DNA of 64,000 nt from CAVTJL01 sp963752325 (GTDB lineage Bacteria > Pseudomonadota > Alphaproteobacteria > Geminicoccales > Geminicoccaceae). Location: contig CAVVXU010000010.1 in NCBI GenBank assembly GCA_963752325.1, forward strand, positions 1 to 64,000, written 5' to 3'. The notes beneath the pieces are model-generated. The model searched no databases. It was not told where the DNA came from and saw only the letters and a program-made list of their open reading frames with translations. A program made the translations under genes and the position numbers. Within the stretch, counting starts at the first letter, position 1; each line of letters begins with the position of its first letter. Shown here one piece after another: positions 26,899-35,071 of the stretch.

Positions 26899-27768
26899 AT
26901 GAAAATCAGGTCGGAGGACTTTCGCGTACGGGAAGGCGATAAGGTCGACCTCCAGCAAGTGCCGACACATGTGAAGCCGGCGTACAAGTCGAAGAAGGAA
27001 TATCGAAAGCTGCTGGAAGACCACGTCGAGCAACTGAGCACGCTGCAGCAGCTTCTCTACGCATCCAACCGGCATGCTGTCCTGCTGGTCTTTCAGGCGA
27101 TGGACGCCGCCGGCAAGGACGGCGCCATCAGGCATGTGATGTCCGGCGTCAACCCGCAGGGCTGCCAGGTGTTCAGCTTCAAGCATCCGAGCGCCAACGA
27201 GCTGCTACACGACTTCCTCTGGCGTACCACCCGCGATCTCCCGGAGCGCGGGCGGATCGGCATCTTCAACCGCTCCTACTACGAAGAGGTGCTGATCGTG
27301 CGCGTGCATCCCGAGATTCTCCGCAGCGAGGGACTCCCGGATGCCTCGCTCGTCGAGACCGCGGTGTGGCAGGACCGATATCGTTCCATTGTGGATCTGG
27401 AACGGCACCTCCGCGGCAACGGCACCCGCATTATCAAGTTCTACCTCCATCTGTCGAAGGAGGAGCAGCGAAAGCGCTTCCTCGAGCGTATCGACGAGCC
27501 GGAGAAGAACTGGAAGTTCAGCCTCGCGGACATCGAGGAGCGGAAATTCTGGAACGACTACATGACGGCGTTCGAGGAATGCCTGAGCGCCACCAGCACC
27601 GATGATGTGCCGTGGTATATCGTTCCCGCCGACGACAAGGAGAACGCCAGGCTGATCGTGTCCCAGATCGTCGTCGACACCCTGGAGGGACTGGGTATGA
27701 CCTATCCCAAGGTGACGGCCGAGCGCGCGGAGCAACTGAAGTCGATCCGGGCGAAGCTCAAGGCCTGA
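26899..27768 (+). CDS. ppk2: Polyphosphate kinase 2 family protein
   Basis: 289-residue PPK2 enzyme transferring phosphate between polyphosphate and nucleotides. The P-loop is FQAMDAAGKDG at residues 65-75. The lid and base-binding parts follow as FNRSYYEEVLIVRVHPE and KFYLHLSKEEQRKRFLERIDEPEKNWKFS, the latter a strong PPK2 signature. The length fits the short single-domain PPK2 class that regenerates ADP or ATP from AMP or ADP. The exact subclass cannot be fixed by eye. The ATG at 26899 follows GAAGGGA; a GTG at 26806 overlapping the ATPase stop is the alternative. Its place after the H+-ATPase suggests polyphosphate-driven ATP supply. Confidence 0.9.
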   Translation: MKIRSEDFRVREGDKVDLQQVPTHVKPAYKSKKEYRKLLEDHVEQLSTLQQLLYASNRHAVLLVFQAMDAAGKDGAIRHVMSGVNPQGCQVFSFKHPSANELLHDFLWRTTRDLPERGRIGIFNRSYYEEVLIVRVHPEILRSEGLPDASLVETAVWQDRYRSIVDLERHLRGNGTRIIKFYLHLSKEEQRKRFLERIDEPEKNWKFSLADIEERKFWNDYMTAFEECLSATSTDDVPWYIVPADDKENARLIVSQIVVDTLEGLGMTYPKVTAERAEQLKSIRAKLKA

Positions 27769-27783
27769 GGTCGGCCGATCTGA

Positions 27784-27827
27784 GTAGTTTCCGAGGCTCC
27801 TGCCTCGGCTCGTCCGGCCGCTACGAT
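27784..27827 (+). promoter_or_regulatory. FixJ-like box and -10-like element before the sugar transporter
   Basis: CTGAGTAGTTTCCGAGG with the exact motif at 27784-27794, and CTACGAT starting 27 bases after its last base. In this copy the end of the motif forms a perfect dyad, CCGAGGC TCCT GCCTCGG. It lies 105 bases before the transporter start. Confidence 0.6.
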
Positions 27828-27899
27828 CGCGGACCAAACGGCGATGGCCCTCGTGCTCTGCCGGCCGCGCCTGTCGGCCGCCGTCGCGACAAGCCCGGG

Positions 27900-29372
27900 A
27901 TGTCGACGATGAAAGCTCAAACGATACCTCCCGATCTGTCACCTGCAGCAGCCCCCCGCCGGCCGCACGCCGCGGCCACATCGGCACCCCTGACCGGGCA
28001 AAGCATCACGCCTTGGCTGATGGTGGTGCTCGTGGTCGTGCTCTTCTCGGGCGGCCTGTTCGGTTATGACCAGGGGGTGATCTCCGGCGCGCTGCACGGC
28101 ATCAAGGCGACATTCTCGCTCAGCCCGCTGCTGGTCGAGGTGGTGACGAGCTGGGTCACTCTGGGCGCGCTTCTGGGCGCGCTCGCAGCCGGCGAGCTGG
28201 CGGACCGGCTCGGCCGCAAGCGCGCGGTGCTGATCGCGGGCGCAATGTTCACACTGGGCGCCCTCGTGCAGGCGCTGGCGCCGGGCACGGCCGTTCTGGT
28301 CGCGGGCCGCCTGATCATCGGCGCCGGGGTCGGCGTGGCCGCCGTCGCAGCACCGCTCTATGCCGCCGAGCTGGCGCCGACGAGCTGGCGCGGCCGCTTC
28401 GTCTCCGCCTACCAGCTCGCGATCACCCTCGGCATCTTCCTCGCCTATCTGGTCGATGGCTGGCTGTCCAAGAGCGATGCCTGGCGGATCATGCTGGGGG
28501 CGTCCGCCGTGCCGGGGCTGTTGCTGTTCGCGGTGGCGCTGGTGGCGCCGCAATCGCCGCGGTGGCTGATGAAGATGGGTCGCCGCACCGAGGCAGCCTC
28601 GGAACTAACCAAAATTCGCCCAGGCGTGGACTTCAAGCCGCGCCTCGACGCCATCGAGGAGGCTTTGCGCCAGGAAGGCGAGCGCGCCTCCTGGGGCGAG
28701 GTCTTCACGCGCGAATGGCGGCGTCCGCTTATGATCGGGATCGGACTCGCCGTCTTCCAGCAGATCACCGGCATCAACGCGATCATCTACTATGCCGACC
28801 AGATCTTCTCCTCGGCCGGCTTCGCCGAGCAGTCGGCGCAGACGACCGTGACCACCTGGGCGATCGGCGGCGTCAACGTGCTCGCCACATTGATCGCCAT
28901 TGCCTTCATCGACCGCCTGGGGCGGCGCAAGCTGCTGCTTGCCGGGCTGATCGGCATGGGGATCAGCCTGGTCGTGGTCGGCGCCGCCTTCCGCTTCATC
29001 GTGCCGCCGGCCGCGGGCGCCGCGGCGGCGGGACCGAGCGGCGCGGGCATCGTCACCCTGCTCGCCCTGGTCGGCTTCATCATCTGCTTCGCCTTCTCGA
29101 TGGGACCGGTCACGTGGACGGTGATCAACGAGGTCTTCCCAGGGCACATCCGCGGCCGGGCCGTCGCCATCGCCACGGCCGTCAACTGGGGCTCGGCTTT
29201 CCTGGTCAGCCAATTCTTCCTGACGCTGATCGGGTGGATCGGCAACTCAGCCACCTTCTGGCTGTTCGCGCTGTTCTGTGTGCTCGCCTGGGTCTGGATC
29301 TACATCCGTGTGCCGGAGACCAAGGGACAGTCGCTGGAACAGATCCAGGCGCTCTGGAAGGAGGCGACCTGA
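27900..29372 (+). CDS. MFS sugar porter
   Basis: 490-residue major facilitator of the sugar porter family with twelve membrane spans. Signatures: GYDQGVISGAL in helix 1, ADRLGRKRAVLIAG between helices 2 and 3, FQQITGINAIIYYA in helix 7, IDRLGRRKLLLAG in the second half and VPETKGQSLEQI at the C-terminus. These define hexose or pentose/H+ symporters of the GalP/XylE/GLUT group; the sugar cannot be named from sequence alone. The N-terminal 35 residues are Pro/Ala-rich and extra. The start ATG at 27900 could instead be 27909. It leads by a TGATG overlap into the glucokinase remnant, suggesting uptake followed by phosphorylation was the original design. Confidence 0.9.
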   Translation: MSTMKAQTIPPDLSPAAAPRRPHAAATSAPLTGQSITPWLMVVLVVVLFSGGLFGYDQGVISGALHGIKATFSLSPLLVEVVTSWVTLGALLGALAAGELADRLGRKRAVLIAGAMFTLGALVQALAPGTAVLVAGRLIIGAGVGVAAVAAPLYAAELAPTSWRGRFVSAYQLAITLGIFLAYLVDGWLSKSDAWRIMLGASAVPGLLLFAVALVAPQSPRWLMKMGRRTEAASELTKIRPGVDFKPRLDAIEEALRQEGERASWGEVFTREWRRPLMIGIGLAVFQQITGINAIIYYADQIFSSAGFAEQSAQTTVTTWAIGGVNVLATLIAIAFIDRLGRRKLLLAGLIGMGISLVVVGAAFRFIVPPAAGAAAAGPSGAGIVTLLALVGFIICFAFSMGPVTWTVINEVFPGHIRGRAVAIATAVNWGSAFLVSQFFLTLIGWIGNSATFWLFALFCVLAWVWIYIRVPETKGQSLEQIQALWKEAT

Positions 29373-29515
29373 TGCTGATCGCACGCGACATCGGCGCCAC
29401 CACGGCCCGTCTTGCCATCGTCTCGCCACAGCCGGGCGCGCGGATTCGTTGCCGAGGCCCCGGTGTCCGCCGCCTCGGGGACCACCCGCGGGCGCTGGGC
29501 CGCGTGCCGTTCTGC
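29372..29515 (+). pseudogene. Glucokinase N-terminal remnant
   Basis: Starting at an ATG that overlaps the transporter stop (TGATG), the frame reads MLIARDIGATTARLAIVSP. This closely matches the phosphate-binding opening of glucokinases (usual form AGDIGGTKTxLA). Family resemblance ends after about 20 residues; a one-base shift then gives FVAEAPVSAASGT. The rest of the enzyme, some 300 residues, is missing, and the next promoter motif follows at 29516. I read it as a deletion remnant. The key Gly-Gly-Thr is changed to Gly-Ala-Thr. Confidence 0.55.
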
Positions 29516-29558
29516 GTAGTTTCCGATCCTGCCGGCGAGACCGGGCAGCGCCTACCCT
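29516..29558 (+). promoter_or_regulatory. FixJ-like box and -10-like element before manA
   Basis: CTGCGTAGTTTCCGATCC with the exact motif at 29516-29526 and CTACCCT starting 26 bases after it. An inverted repeat (CTGCCGG...CCGGGCAG) fills the space between. The surrounding 80 bases resemble the region at 32508, so the two promoters look like duplicates. It lies 95 bases before manA. Confidence 0.62.
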
Positions 29559-29621
29559 CGGACCGATGGCGACGGGATCTCGTCCCGTCCTCTGCCGATT
29601 CTGGCTGGTCTTTGGGACGTC

Positions 29622-30617
29622 ATGACCGATCCACCGCTCTATCCGTTGCGCTTCGAGCCCATCTTTCAGTACCGGCTCTGGGGCGGCCGACGTCTCGCTG
29701 AATGGATGGATACGGCCCTGCCTGGCGATGGGCCGATCGGTGAGGCCTGGCTGCTGAGCGACCGCGACGATCATCCGAGCCGCGTCGCCGAGGGACCGCT
29801 CAAAGGACGCACCATCGCGCAGTTGATGGCGCAAGCGCCCGAGCTTGTCCTGGGCCATCTGGCGCGCCAGTTCCGGCGGTTTCCCCTGCTGCTGAAATTC
29901 CTCGACGTGCAGAAGATGTTGTCGGTGCAGGTGCACCCGCGAGACGGCCAGGCGGCGCTGATCCCGGAAGGCGAGAGCGGCAAGACCGAGGCGTGGGTCG
30001 TTCTGGATGCGGGGCCGCAAGGGCGGATCTACGCCGGCCTGCAGCCGGGCACCACACAAGCCGATCTGCGCGCCCTGTCGGCACGGAGCGCGGACGACCA
30101 TCTGGCGAGCTTCGCGCCCCGGCGCGGGCAGGCCGTCCTGATCGAGGCCGGTACCGTTCATGCCGTCGGCAACGGCGTCATGGTGTTCGAGGTGCAGGAG
30201 AACAGCGACGTCACCTTTCGCCTCTATGACTGGGACCACATCGACCCGACGACCGGCCAGAAGCGGCCGCTGCAGGTGGAGCAGGCGTTGGCCTGCGTCG
30301 ACTTCGGCGGGGCTGCGATCGGGCCGATGACGCCGGTGGTCGAGGCACGGCAACCCGTTGAGCGCGAGCTCCTCGTCGAGTGCTCGCATTTCTGCCTGTG
30401 GCGCCTGCGAGGCAGGGCGCCCTTCATGGTCGGCGCCGTGGCGGCGCCGCGGGTCCTGGTGTGCATCGACGGCGGTGGTCACATCGAGCATGACGGGGCC
30501 GGGTTCGAGATGGCGAGAGGTACCGTGATGCTGTTGCCGCCAGCCATCGGCGTCTGCCGCTTTCGACCGAGCGGCTCCGTCGAGCTGCTGGAAATCGCCA
30601 TGCCGGAGCAGCCGTGA
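29622..30617 (+). CDS. manA: Mannose-6-phosphate isomerase, class I
   Basis: 331-residue zinc-dependent type I phosphomannose isomerase converting mannose 6-phosphate and fructose 6-phosphate. It shows the cupin metal site in order: SVQVHPRDG (Gln and His ligands), SGKTEAWVVLD (Glu) and IEAGTVHAVG (His), with the active-site Arg region NSDVTFRLYDWD. Length fits the short bacterial class. The stop overlaps the next start by four bases (ATGA-type), so it is coupled to the phosphomannomutase-like HAD gene. With GH130 downstream it can feed mannose phosphates into fructose 6-phosphate, the substrate of the phosphoketolase encoded next. Confidence 0.92.
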   Translation: MTDPPLYPLRFEPIFQYRLWGGRRLAEWMDTALPGDGPIGEAWLLSDRDDHPSRVAEGPLKGRTIAQLMAQAPELVLGHLARQFRRFPLLLKFLDVQKMLSVQVHPRDGQAALIPEGESGKTEAWVVLDAGPQGRIYAGLQPGTTQADLRALSARSADDHLASFAPRRGQAVLIEAGTVHAVGNGVMVFEVQENSDVTFRLYDWDHIDPTTGQKRPLQVEQALACVDFGGAAIGPMTPVVEARQPVERELLVECSHFCLWRLRGRAPFMVGAVAAPRVLVCIDGGGHIEHDGAGFEMARGTVMLLPPAIGVCRFRPSGSVELLEIAMPEQP

Positions 30618-31354
30618 AACGTCTCATCGTCTTCGATCTCGACGGCACGCTTGCCGAAAGCAAATCGCCGCTCGACGCCGAGATGGCAACGCTCCTCGGG
30701 CGGCTGCTCGCCGTCGTCGAGGTGGCCGTGATCTCCGGCGGGGCGTGGCCGCAGTTTCAAGAACAGATCCTGACCCACCTGGTCGACGACGAGCGGCTGA
30801 AGAATTTGTCGCTGCTGCCGACCTGCGGCACGAAATTCTATCGCCGCAAGAAAGTCTGGGAGAACCAGTACTCCGAGGACTTCAGCGCCGAGGACAGGAC
30901 CAGGATCATCGACGCCCTGAACGAGGCGTTCGACAAATCCGGCTTTCGGGCCTCCCGATGCTGGGGACAGGTGATCGAGGATCGCGGCAGCCAGATCACG
31001 CTGTCCGCCCTTGGTCAAGACGCGCCGCTCGAGGCGAAGAAAGTCTGGGACCCGGACTTCAGGAAGCGTGGGAAGATCAAGGCACTTGTGGAGCCTTCGA
31101 TACCCGGGTTCTCCATCAATCTGGGTGGGGCTACATCGATCGATGTCACCAGACCTGGCATCGACAAGGCCTATGGCATCCGAAAGCTCCATGAGACGCT
31201 CGGCATCGAGATCGGCGACATGGTTTTCGTCGGCGACGCCATTTTCCCTGGCGGCAACGACTATCCGGCCATGCAGGCCGGTGTGCTGTCGATCGAGGTG
31301 CGCGACCCGCACGAGACGAAACGGGTCATCGAGGCGATCGTCGCATGTCTCTAA
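30614..31354 (+). CDS. HAD-IIB hydrolase, phosphomannomutase-like
   Basis: 246-residue HAD superfamily IIB protein similar in layout to eukaryotic-type phosphomannomutase. The nucleophile motif is FDLDGTLAESKSPLD (Asp8, Asp10), motif II is VAVISGGAWPQF, and motif IV is FVGDAIFPGGNDYPAM. The cap contains the QITLSALGQDAP phrase that is characteristic of the PMM family, where it helps hold the substrate. It would interconvert mannose 1-phosphate and mannose 6-phosphate. A phosphatase role remains possible. It overlaps manA upstream and the GH130 gene downstream by about ten bases, so the three genes are one translational unit. Confidence 0.82.
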   Translation: MKRLIVFDLDGTLAESKSPLDAEMATLLGRLLAVVEVAVISGGAWPQFQEQILTHLVDDERLKNLSLLPTCGTKFYRRKKVWENQYSEDFSAEDRTRIIDALNEAFDKSGFRASRCWGQVIEDRGSQITLSALGQDAPLEAKKVWDPDFRKRGKIKALVEPSIPGFSINLGGATSIDVTRPGIDKAYGIRKLHETLGIEIGDMVFVGDAIFPGGNDYPAMQAGVLSIEVRDPHETKRVIEAIVACL

Positions 31355-32454
31355 AGCCACGACGGCCCGTGCCGGGCCTCGCGATGAAGCGGATCGGCAT
31401 GATCATGGAGCCGCAGGCGGGCAATGCCCATGAGGTCGAAGGCACCCTCAACCCGGCCGCGATGCGCGGGCCGGACGGGCAGCTCTATCTGTTCCCGCGT
31501 CTGGTCGCGCGCGGCAACTATTCGCGCATCGGCATCGCGCGTGTGCTGTTCGACAGTGCCGGCGACCCGAGCGGCGTCGAGCGCATGGGGATCGTGCTGC
31601 AGCCGGAAGCCGACTACGAGCTGTCAGACACCGGCGGCGGCTGCGAGGACCCCCGGATATCCTATGTCGGCCCCCTGCAGCAGTATGTGATGACCTACAC
31701 GGCGCTGTCGCGCGCCGGACCACGTATCGCGCTCGCAGTCTCGGACGACCTGCTGACCTGGCGGCGCATGGGGCTTGCGACTTTCCGGCCCTTCAACGGC
31801 ATCACCTTCGATGGCGTCGACGACAAGGATGCGAGCCTGTTCCCGGCCTGGGTTCAGGACCCCTTGGGCGAGCCCTCGGTCGCGCTCGTGCACCGGCCCC
31901 TGTTCCCGGGCACGCGCCCGGAGGAGAAAGTCCGGCTATCGGCAAGCGGTGCCATGGACCTTCACCGGGAGTCGATCTGGATCTCTTATTGCCGTCTGGC
32001 CCCAGCCGGCGGCGGACACAGCCTTGGCCAGTTCGTGGCACACCATACCATTGCCTGTCCCGTGGCGAGATGGGAGCGCCTCAAGATCGGCGGCGGCCCT
32101 CCGCCGATCCTGTGTCGCCACGGGTGGCTGATGATCTATCACGGCGTGCATGGCCGTCCCGGATCTGGCCCGACCAAGCGCAAGCTGTGCTATTCGGCGG
32201 GCGCGATGGTGCTTTCGCGCGAGCAGCCGAGCTCGATCCTCTATCGTTCCGCAGAGCCGATTTTGGTTCCCGAAGGCCCGCTGGAATGCCATGGAACGGT
32301 CGACGACGTCGTCTTCCCGAGCGGCATCGATCGTCGCGACGATCTTCGGACCCCCGACCGATTCGACATTTATTACGGCATGGCGGACGATCGGATCGGC
32401 GTCGCGCGTCTGGATGTCCCGGCAACGCTGCCCCGTGACGAAGAGGACGAATAG
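31345..32454 (+). CDS. GH130-family beta-mannoside phosphorylase-like protein
   Basis: 369-residue five-bladed propeller of glycoside hydrolase family 130. Recognisable phrases are EGTLNPAAM at the start of the first blade, YELSDTGGGCEDPRIS (the GGxEDPR signature), SDDLLTWRRMGL, DDKDASLFP and a C-terminal IYYGMADDRIGVARL. Most characterised members split beta-1,2- or beta-1,4-mannosides with phosphate, giving mannose 1-phosphate. This fits the two preceding genes, which can convert mannose 1-phosphate to mannose 6-phosphate and then to fructose 6-phosphate. Some GH130 members are hydrolases, so phosphorolysis is inferred from context. The start overlaps the HAD gene; a later ATG at 31384 is also possible. 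Confidence 0.82.
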   Translation: MSLKPRRPVPGLAMKRIGMIMEPQAGNAHEVEGTLNPAAMRGPDGQLYLFPRLVARGNYSRIGIARVLFDSAGDPSGVERMGIVLQPEADYELSDTGGGCEDPRISYVGPLQQYVMTYTALSRAGPRIALAVSDDLLTWRRMGLATFRPFNGITFDGVDDKDASLFPAWVQDPLGEPSVALVHRPLFPGTRPEEKVRLSASGAMDLHRESIWISYCRLAPAGGGHSLGQFVAHHTIACPVARWERLKIGGGPPPILCRHGWLMIYHGVHGRPGSGPTKRKLCYSAGAMVLSREQPSSILYRSAEPILVPEGPLECHGTVDDVVFPSGIDRRDDLRTPDRFDIYYGMADDRIGVARLDVPATLPRDEEDE

Positions 32455-32507
32455 GAAGCTGCAGCCGCTGTCATCGATGACGGCGCGCTGAGCGTTGGGC
32501 CGTCTGC

Positions 32508-32550
32508 GTAGTTTCCGACCCTGCCGGCGAGGCCGGGCAGCAGCTACCTT
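32508..32550 (+). promoter_or_regulatory. FixJ-like box and -10-like element before phosphoketolase
   Basis: CTGCGTAGTTTCCGACC with the exact motif at 32508-32518 and CTACCTT starting 26 bases after it. The intervening CTGCCGGCGAGGCCGGGCAG is an inverted repeat shared with the site at 29516. It lies 126 bases before the chosen phosphoketolase start. Confidence 0.62.
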
Positions 32551-32644
32551 CTGGTCGATCGCCACCGGACGTCGTCCTGTGCTCCTCCGAGCTTTCCTGA
32601 GGCGGCGCGTGACAGACATGGCCGGGATAGAAGGAATGACGAGA

Positions 32645-35071
32645 ATGGGCACGTCGACCACGACGCTGGAGCGTCCGCCTCGCAGCGGTTCGTCCATCGA
32701 CCGGCATGACGCAACCGTAAAATCCGACGAGTTGCGCCGGATCGACGCCTACTGGCGCGCGGCCAACTATCTGTCGGTCGGACAGATCTACCTGTACGAC
32801 AACCCGCTGCTGCGCGAGCCGCTGAAGCTTGCCCATGTCAAGCCCCTGGTGGTCGGCCACTGGGGCACGACGCCCGGCCAGAACTTCATCTATGTGCATC
32901 TGAACCGGGTCATCAAGAAATACGACCTGGACATGTTCTACATTTCAGGCCCCGGCCACGGCGGGCCGGCGTTGGTCGGCAACACCTATCTCGAGGGCAG
33001 CTACAGCGAGGTCTACCCGGACATCAGCCAGGACGAGGCCGGGATGAAGCGGCTGTTCAAGCAGTTCTCCTTCCCTGGCGGCATCTCCAGCCATGTCGCG
33101 CCGACCACGCCGGGCTCGATCCATGAAGGCGGGGAGCTCGGCTATTCGCTGAGCCATGCTTTCGGGGCCGCGTTCGACAATCCGGAGCTGATCGTCGCCT
33201 GCGTGGTCGGCGACGGCGAGGCGGAGACGGGGCCCCTGGCGACCGCTTGGCAGTCGAACAAGCTGCTCGATCCGGTCACCGATGGGGCGGTGCTGCCGAT
33301 CCTGCATCTCAACGGGTTCAAGATCAGCAATCCGACCGTCTTGGCCCGGATCGAGCACGAGGAGCTCGATCAGTTCTTCCGGGGCTGCGGCTGGACGCCC
33401 TATTTCGTCGAGGGCGACGAGCCGGAAGCGATGCACCGGCTGATGGCCGAGACCATCGAGGCGGTGATCCTGGACATCAGGCAGATCCAGGAGGACGCGC
33501 GGGCCGGGAAGGACATGGCGCGGCCGCGCTGGCCCATGATCGTCCTCAGGTCCCCCAAGGGCTGGACCGGACCGAAGATGGTCGACGGACTGAAGGTCGA
33601 GGGGACCTTCCGGGCGCACCAGGTGCCGCTGCTGGTCGATGCCCAGCATCCCGAGCACGTCCAGCAGCTCGAGAGCTGGATGAGAAGCTACAAGGCCGAG
33701 GAGCTGTTCGACGCCGGCGGCCGCCTGATCCCTGAGCTCGCCGAGCTCGCGCCCAAGGGCGAGCGGCGGATGGGCGCCAACCCCCATGCCAATGGCGGCG
33801 CCCTGTTGCGCGACCTCAGGATGCCGGACTTTCGCGTCCATGCGGTGAACGTGCCGTCGCCCGGCGCCGTCGACGCCCAGGACACGCTCGTCCTCGGCAA
33901 GTTCCTGCGCGACGTCACCAAGCTGAACCAGGAGCAGCGGAACTTCCGTATCTTCGGACCCGACGAGACCCTCTCGAACCTCCTGGGGGCGGTGTTCGAC
34001 GTCACCAACCGCCAGTGGGAGGCGCGGACGGTCGAGGACGACGAGTTCCTCGCCCGCAATGGCCGCGTGCTCGACTCGATGCTCAGCGAGCATCAGTGCG
34101 AGGGTTGGCTCGAGGGCTACCTGCTGACCGGTCGGCACGGGCTGTTCAACAGCTACGAGGCCTTCATCCGGATCGTCGATTCGATGTTCAGCCAGCACGC
34201 CAAGTGGCTGAAGGTGACCTCCGAGCTGCCCTGGCGGCGCAAGATCGCGTCGCTGAACTACCTGCTCGCCTCCCACGTCTGGCAGCAGGACCACAACGGC
34301 TTCACGCACCAGGACCCGGGCTTCCTCGATCACGTGATCAACAAGAAGGCCGGCATCGTGCGCGTCTACCTGCCGCCCGATGCCAACTGCCTGTTGTCGA
34401 CCTTCGATCACTGCCTGCGCAGCCGCCACTATGTGAACGTGGTCGTCGCCGGCAAGCACGCCCTTCCGCAGTGGCTGACGATGGAGGAGGCTGTCGTGCA
34501 TTGCACGCAGGGGCTTGGCATCTGGCAATGGGCCAGCAACGACCAGGATGGCGAGCCGGACGTGGTCATGGCCTGTTGCGGAGACACGCCGACGCTGGAG
34601 ATCCTGGCGGCCGTGTCGATCCTTCGACAGCATCTGCCCGATCTGAAGATCCGGGTGGTCAACGTCGTCGATCTCATGCGGCTGCAGCCAAGCTCGGAGC
34701 ATCCGCATGGGCTGAGCGACACGGATTACGACTCACTCTTCACCAAGGACAAGCACATCATCTTCGCTTTTCATGGCTACCCCTGGCTCGTCCATCGGCT
34801 GACGTACCGCCGCAACAACCGCAATCTCCATGTCCGGGGCTACAAGGAAGAGGGCACCATCACCACCGCGTTCGACATGCGGGTGCAGAATGATCTGGAC
34901 CGCTTCCATCTGGTGCAGGACGTGGTGGACCGCGTGCCGAATTTGGGCGGCAAGGGGGACCACCTGAAGCAGATGGTCCGCAACAAGCTCGTCGAGCACA
35001 AGCTCTACATCGACCAGCATGGCCAGGACCTGCCGGAGATCCGCAACTGGAAGTGGAGCGCGTCGGCATGA
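32645..35071 (+). CDS. xfp: Phosphoketolase (xylulose-5-phosphate/fructose-6-phosphate)
   Basis: 808-residue TPP enzyme that splits xylulose 5-phosphate or fructose 6-phosphate with phosphate to acetyl phosphate and a shorter sugar phosphate. It is full length and uninterrupted. Family signatures: GHWGTTPGQNFIYVHLNR, SGPGHGGPALV, FPGGISSHVAPTTPGSIHEGGELGYSLSHAFG (positions about 32,080 residues-equivalent into exon: see codons at 33068-33166), VVGDGEAETGP (TPP/Mg site) and FAFHGYPWLVHRL near the C-terminus. The ATG at 32645 follows AGAAGGA; ATGs at 32618 and 32636 are alternatives. Its stop overlaps the aldolase start. It yields ATP-convertible acetyl phosphate without redox cost, but the island acetate kinase is broken and no phosphotransacetylase is visible. 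Confidence 0.95.
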   Translation: MGTSTTTLERPPRSGSSIDRHDATVKSDELRRIDAYWRAANYLSVGQIYLYDNPLLREPLKLAHVKPLVVGHWGTTPGQNFIYVHLNRVIKKYDLDMFYISGPGHGGPALVGNTYLEGSYSEVYPDISQDEAGMKRLFKQFSFPGGISSHVAPTTPGSIHEGGELGYSLSHAFGAAFDNPELIVACVVGDGEAETGPLATAWQSNKLLDPVTDGAVLPILHLNGFKISNPTVLARIEHEELDQFFRGCGWTPYFVEGDEPEAMHRLMAETIEAVILDIRQIQEDARAGKDMARPRWPMIVLRSPKGWTGPKMVDGLKVEGTFRAHQVPLLVDAQHPEHVQQLESWMRSYKAEELFDAGGRLIPELAELAPKGERRMGANPHANGGALLRDLRMPDFRVHAVNVPSPGAVDAQDTLVLGKFLRDVTKLNQEQRNFRIFGPDETLSNLLGAVFDVTNRQWEARTVEDDEFLARNGRVLDSMLSEHQCEGWLEGYLLTGRHGLFNSYEAFIRIVDSMFSQHAKWLKVTSELPWRRKIASLNYLLASHVWQQDHNGFTHQDPGFLDHVINKKAGIVRVYLPPDANCLLSTFDHCLRSRHYVNVVVAGKHALPQWLTMEEAVVHCTQGLGIWQWASNDQDGEPDVVMACCGDTPTLEILAAVSILRQHLPDLKIRVVNVVDLMRLQPSSEHPHGLSDTDYDSLFTKDKHIIFAFHGYPWLVHRLTYRRNNRNLHVRGYKEEGTITTAFDMRVQNDLDRFHLVQDVVDRVPNLGGKGDHLKQMVRNKLVEHKLYIDQHGQDLPEIRNWKWSASA

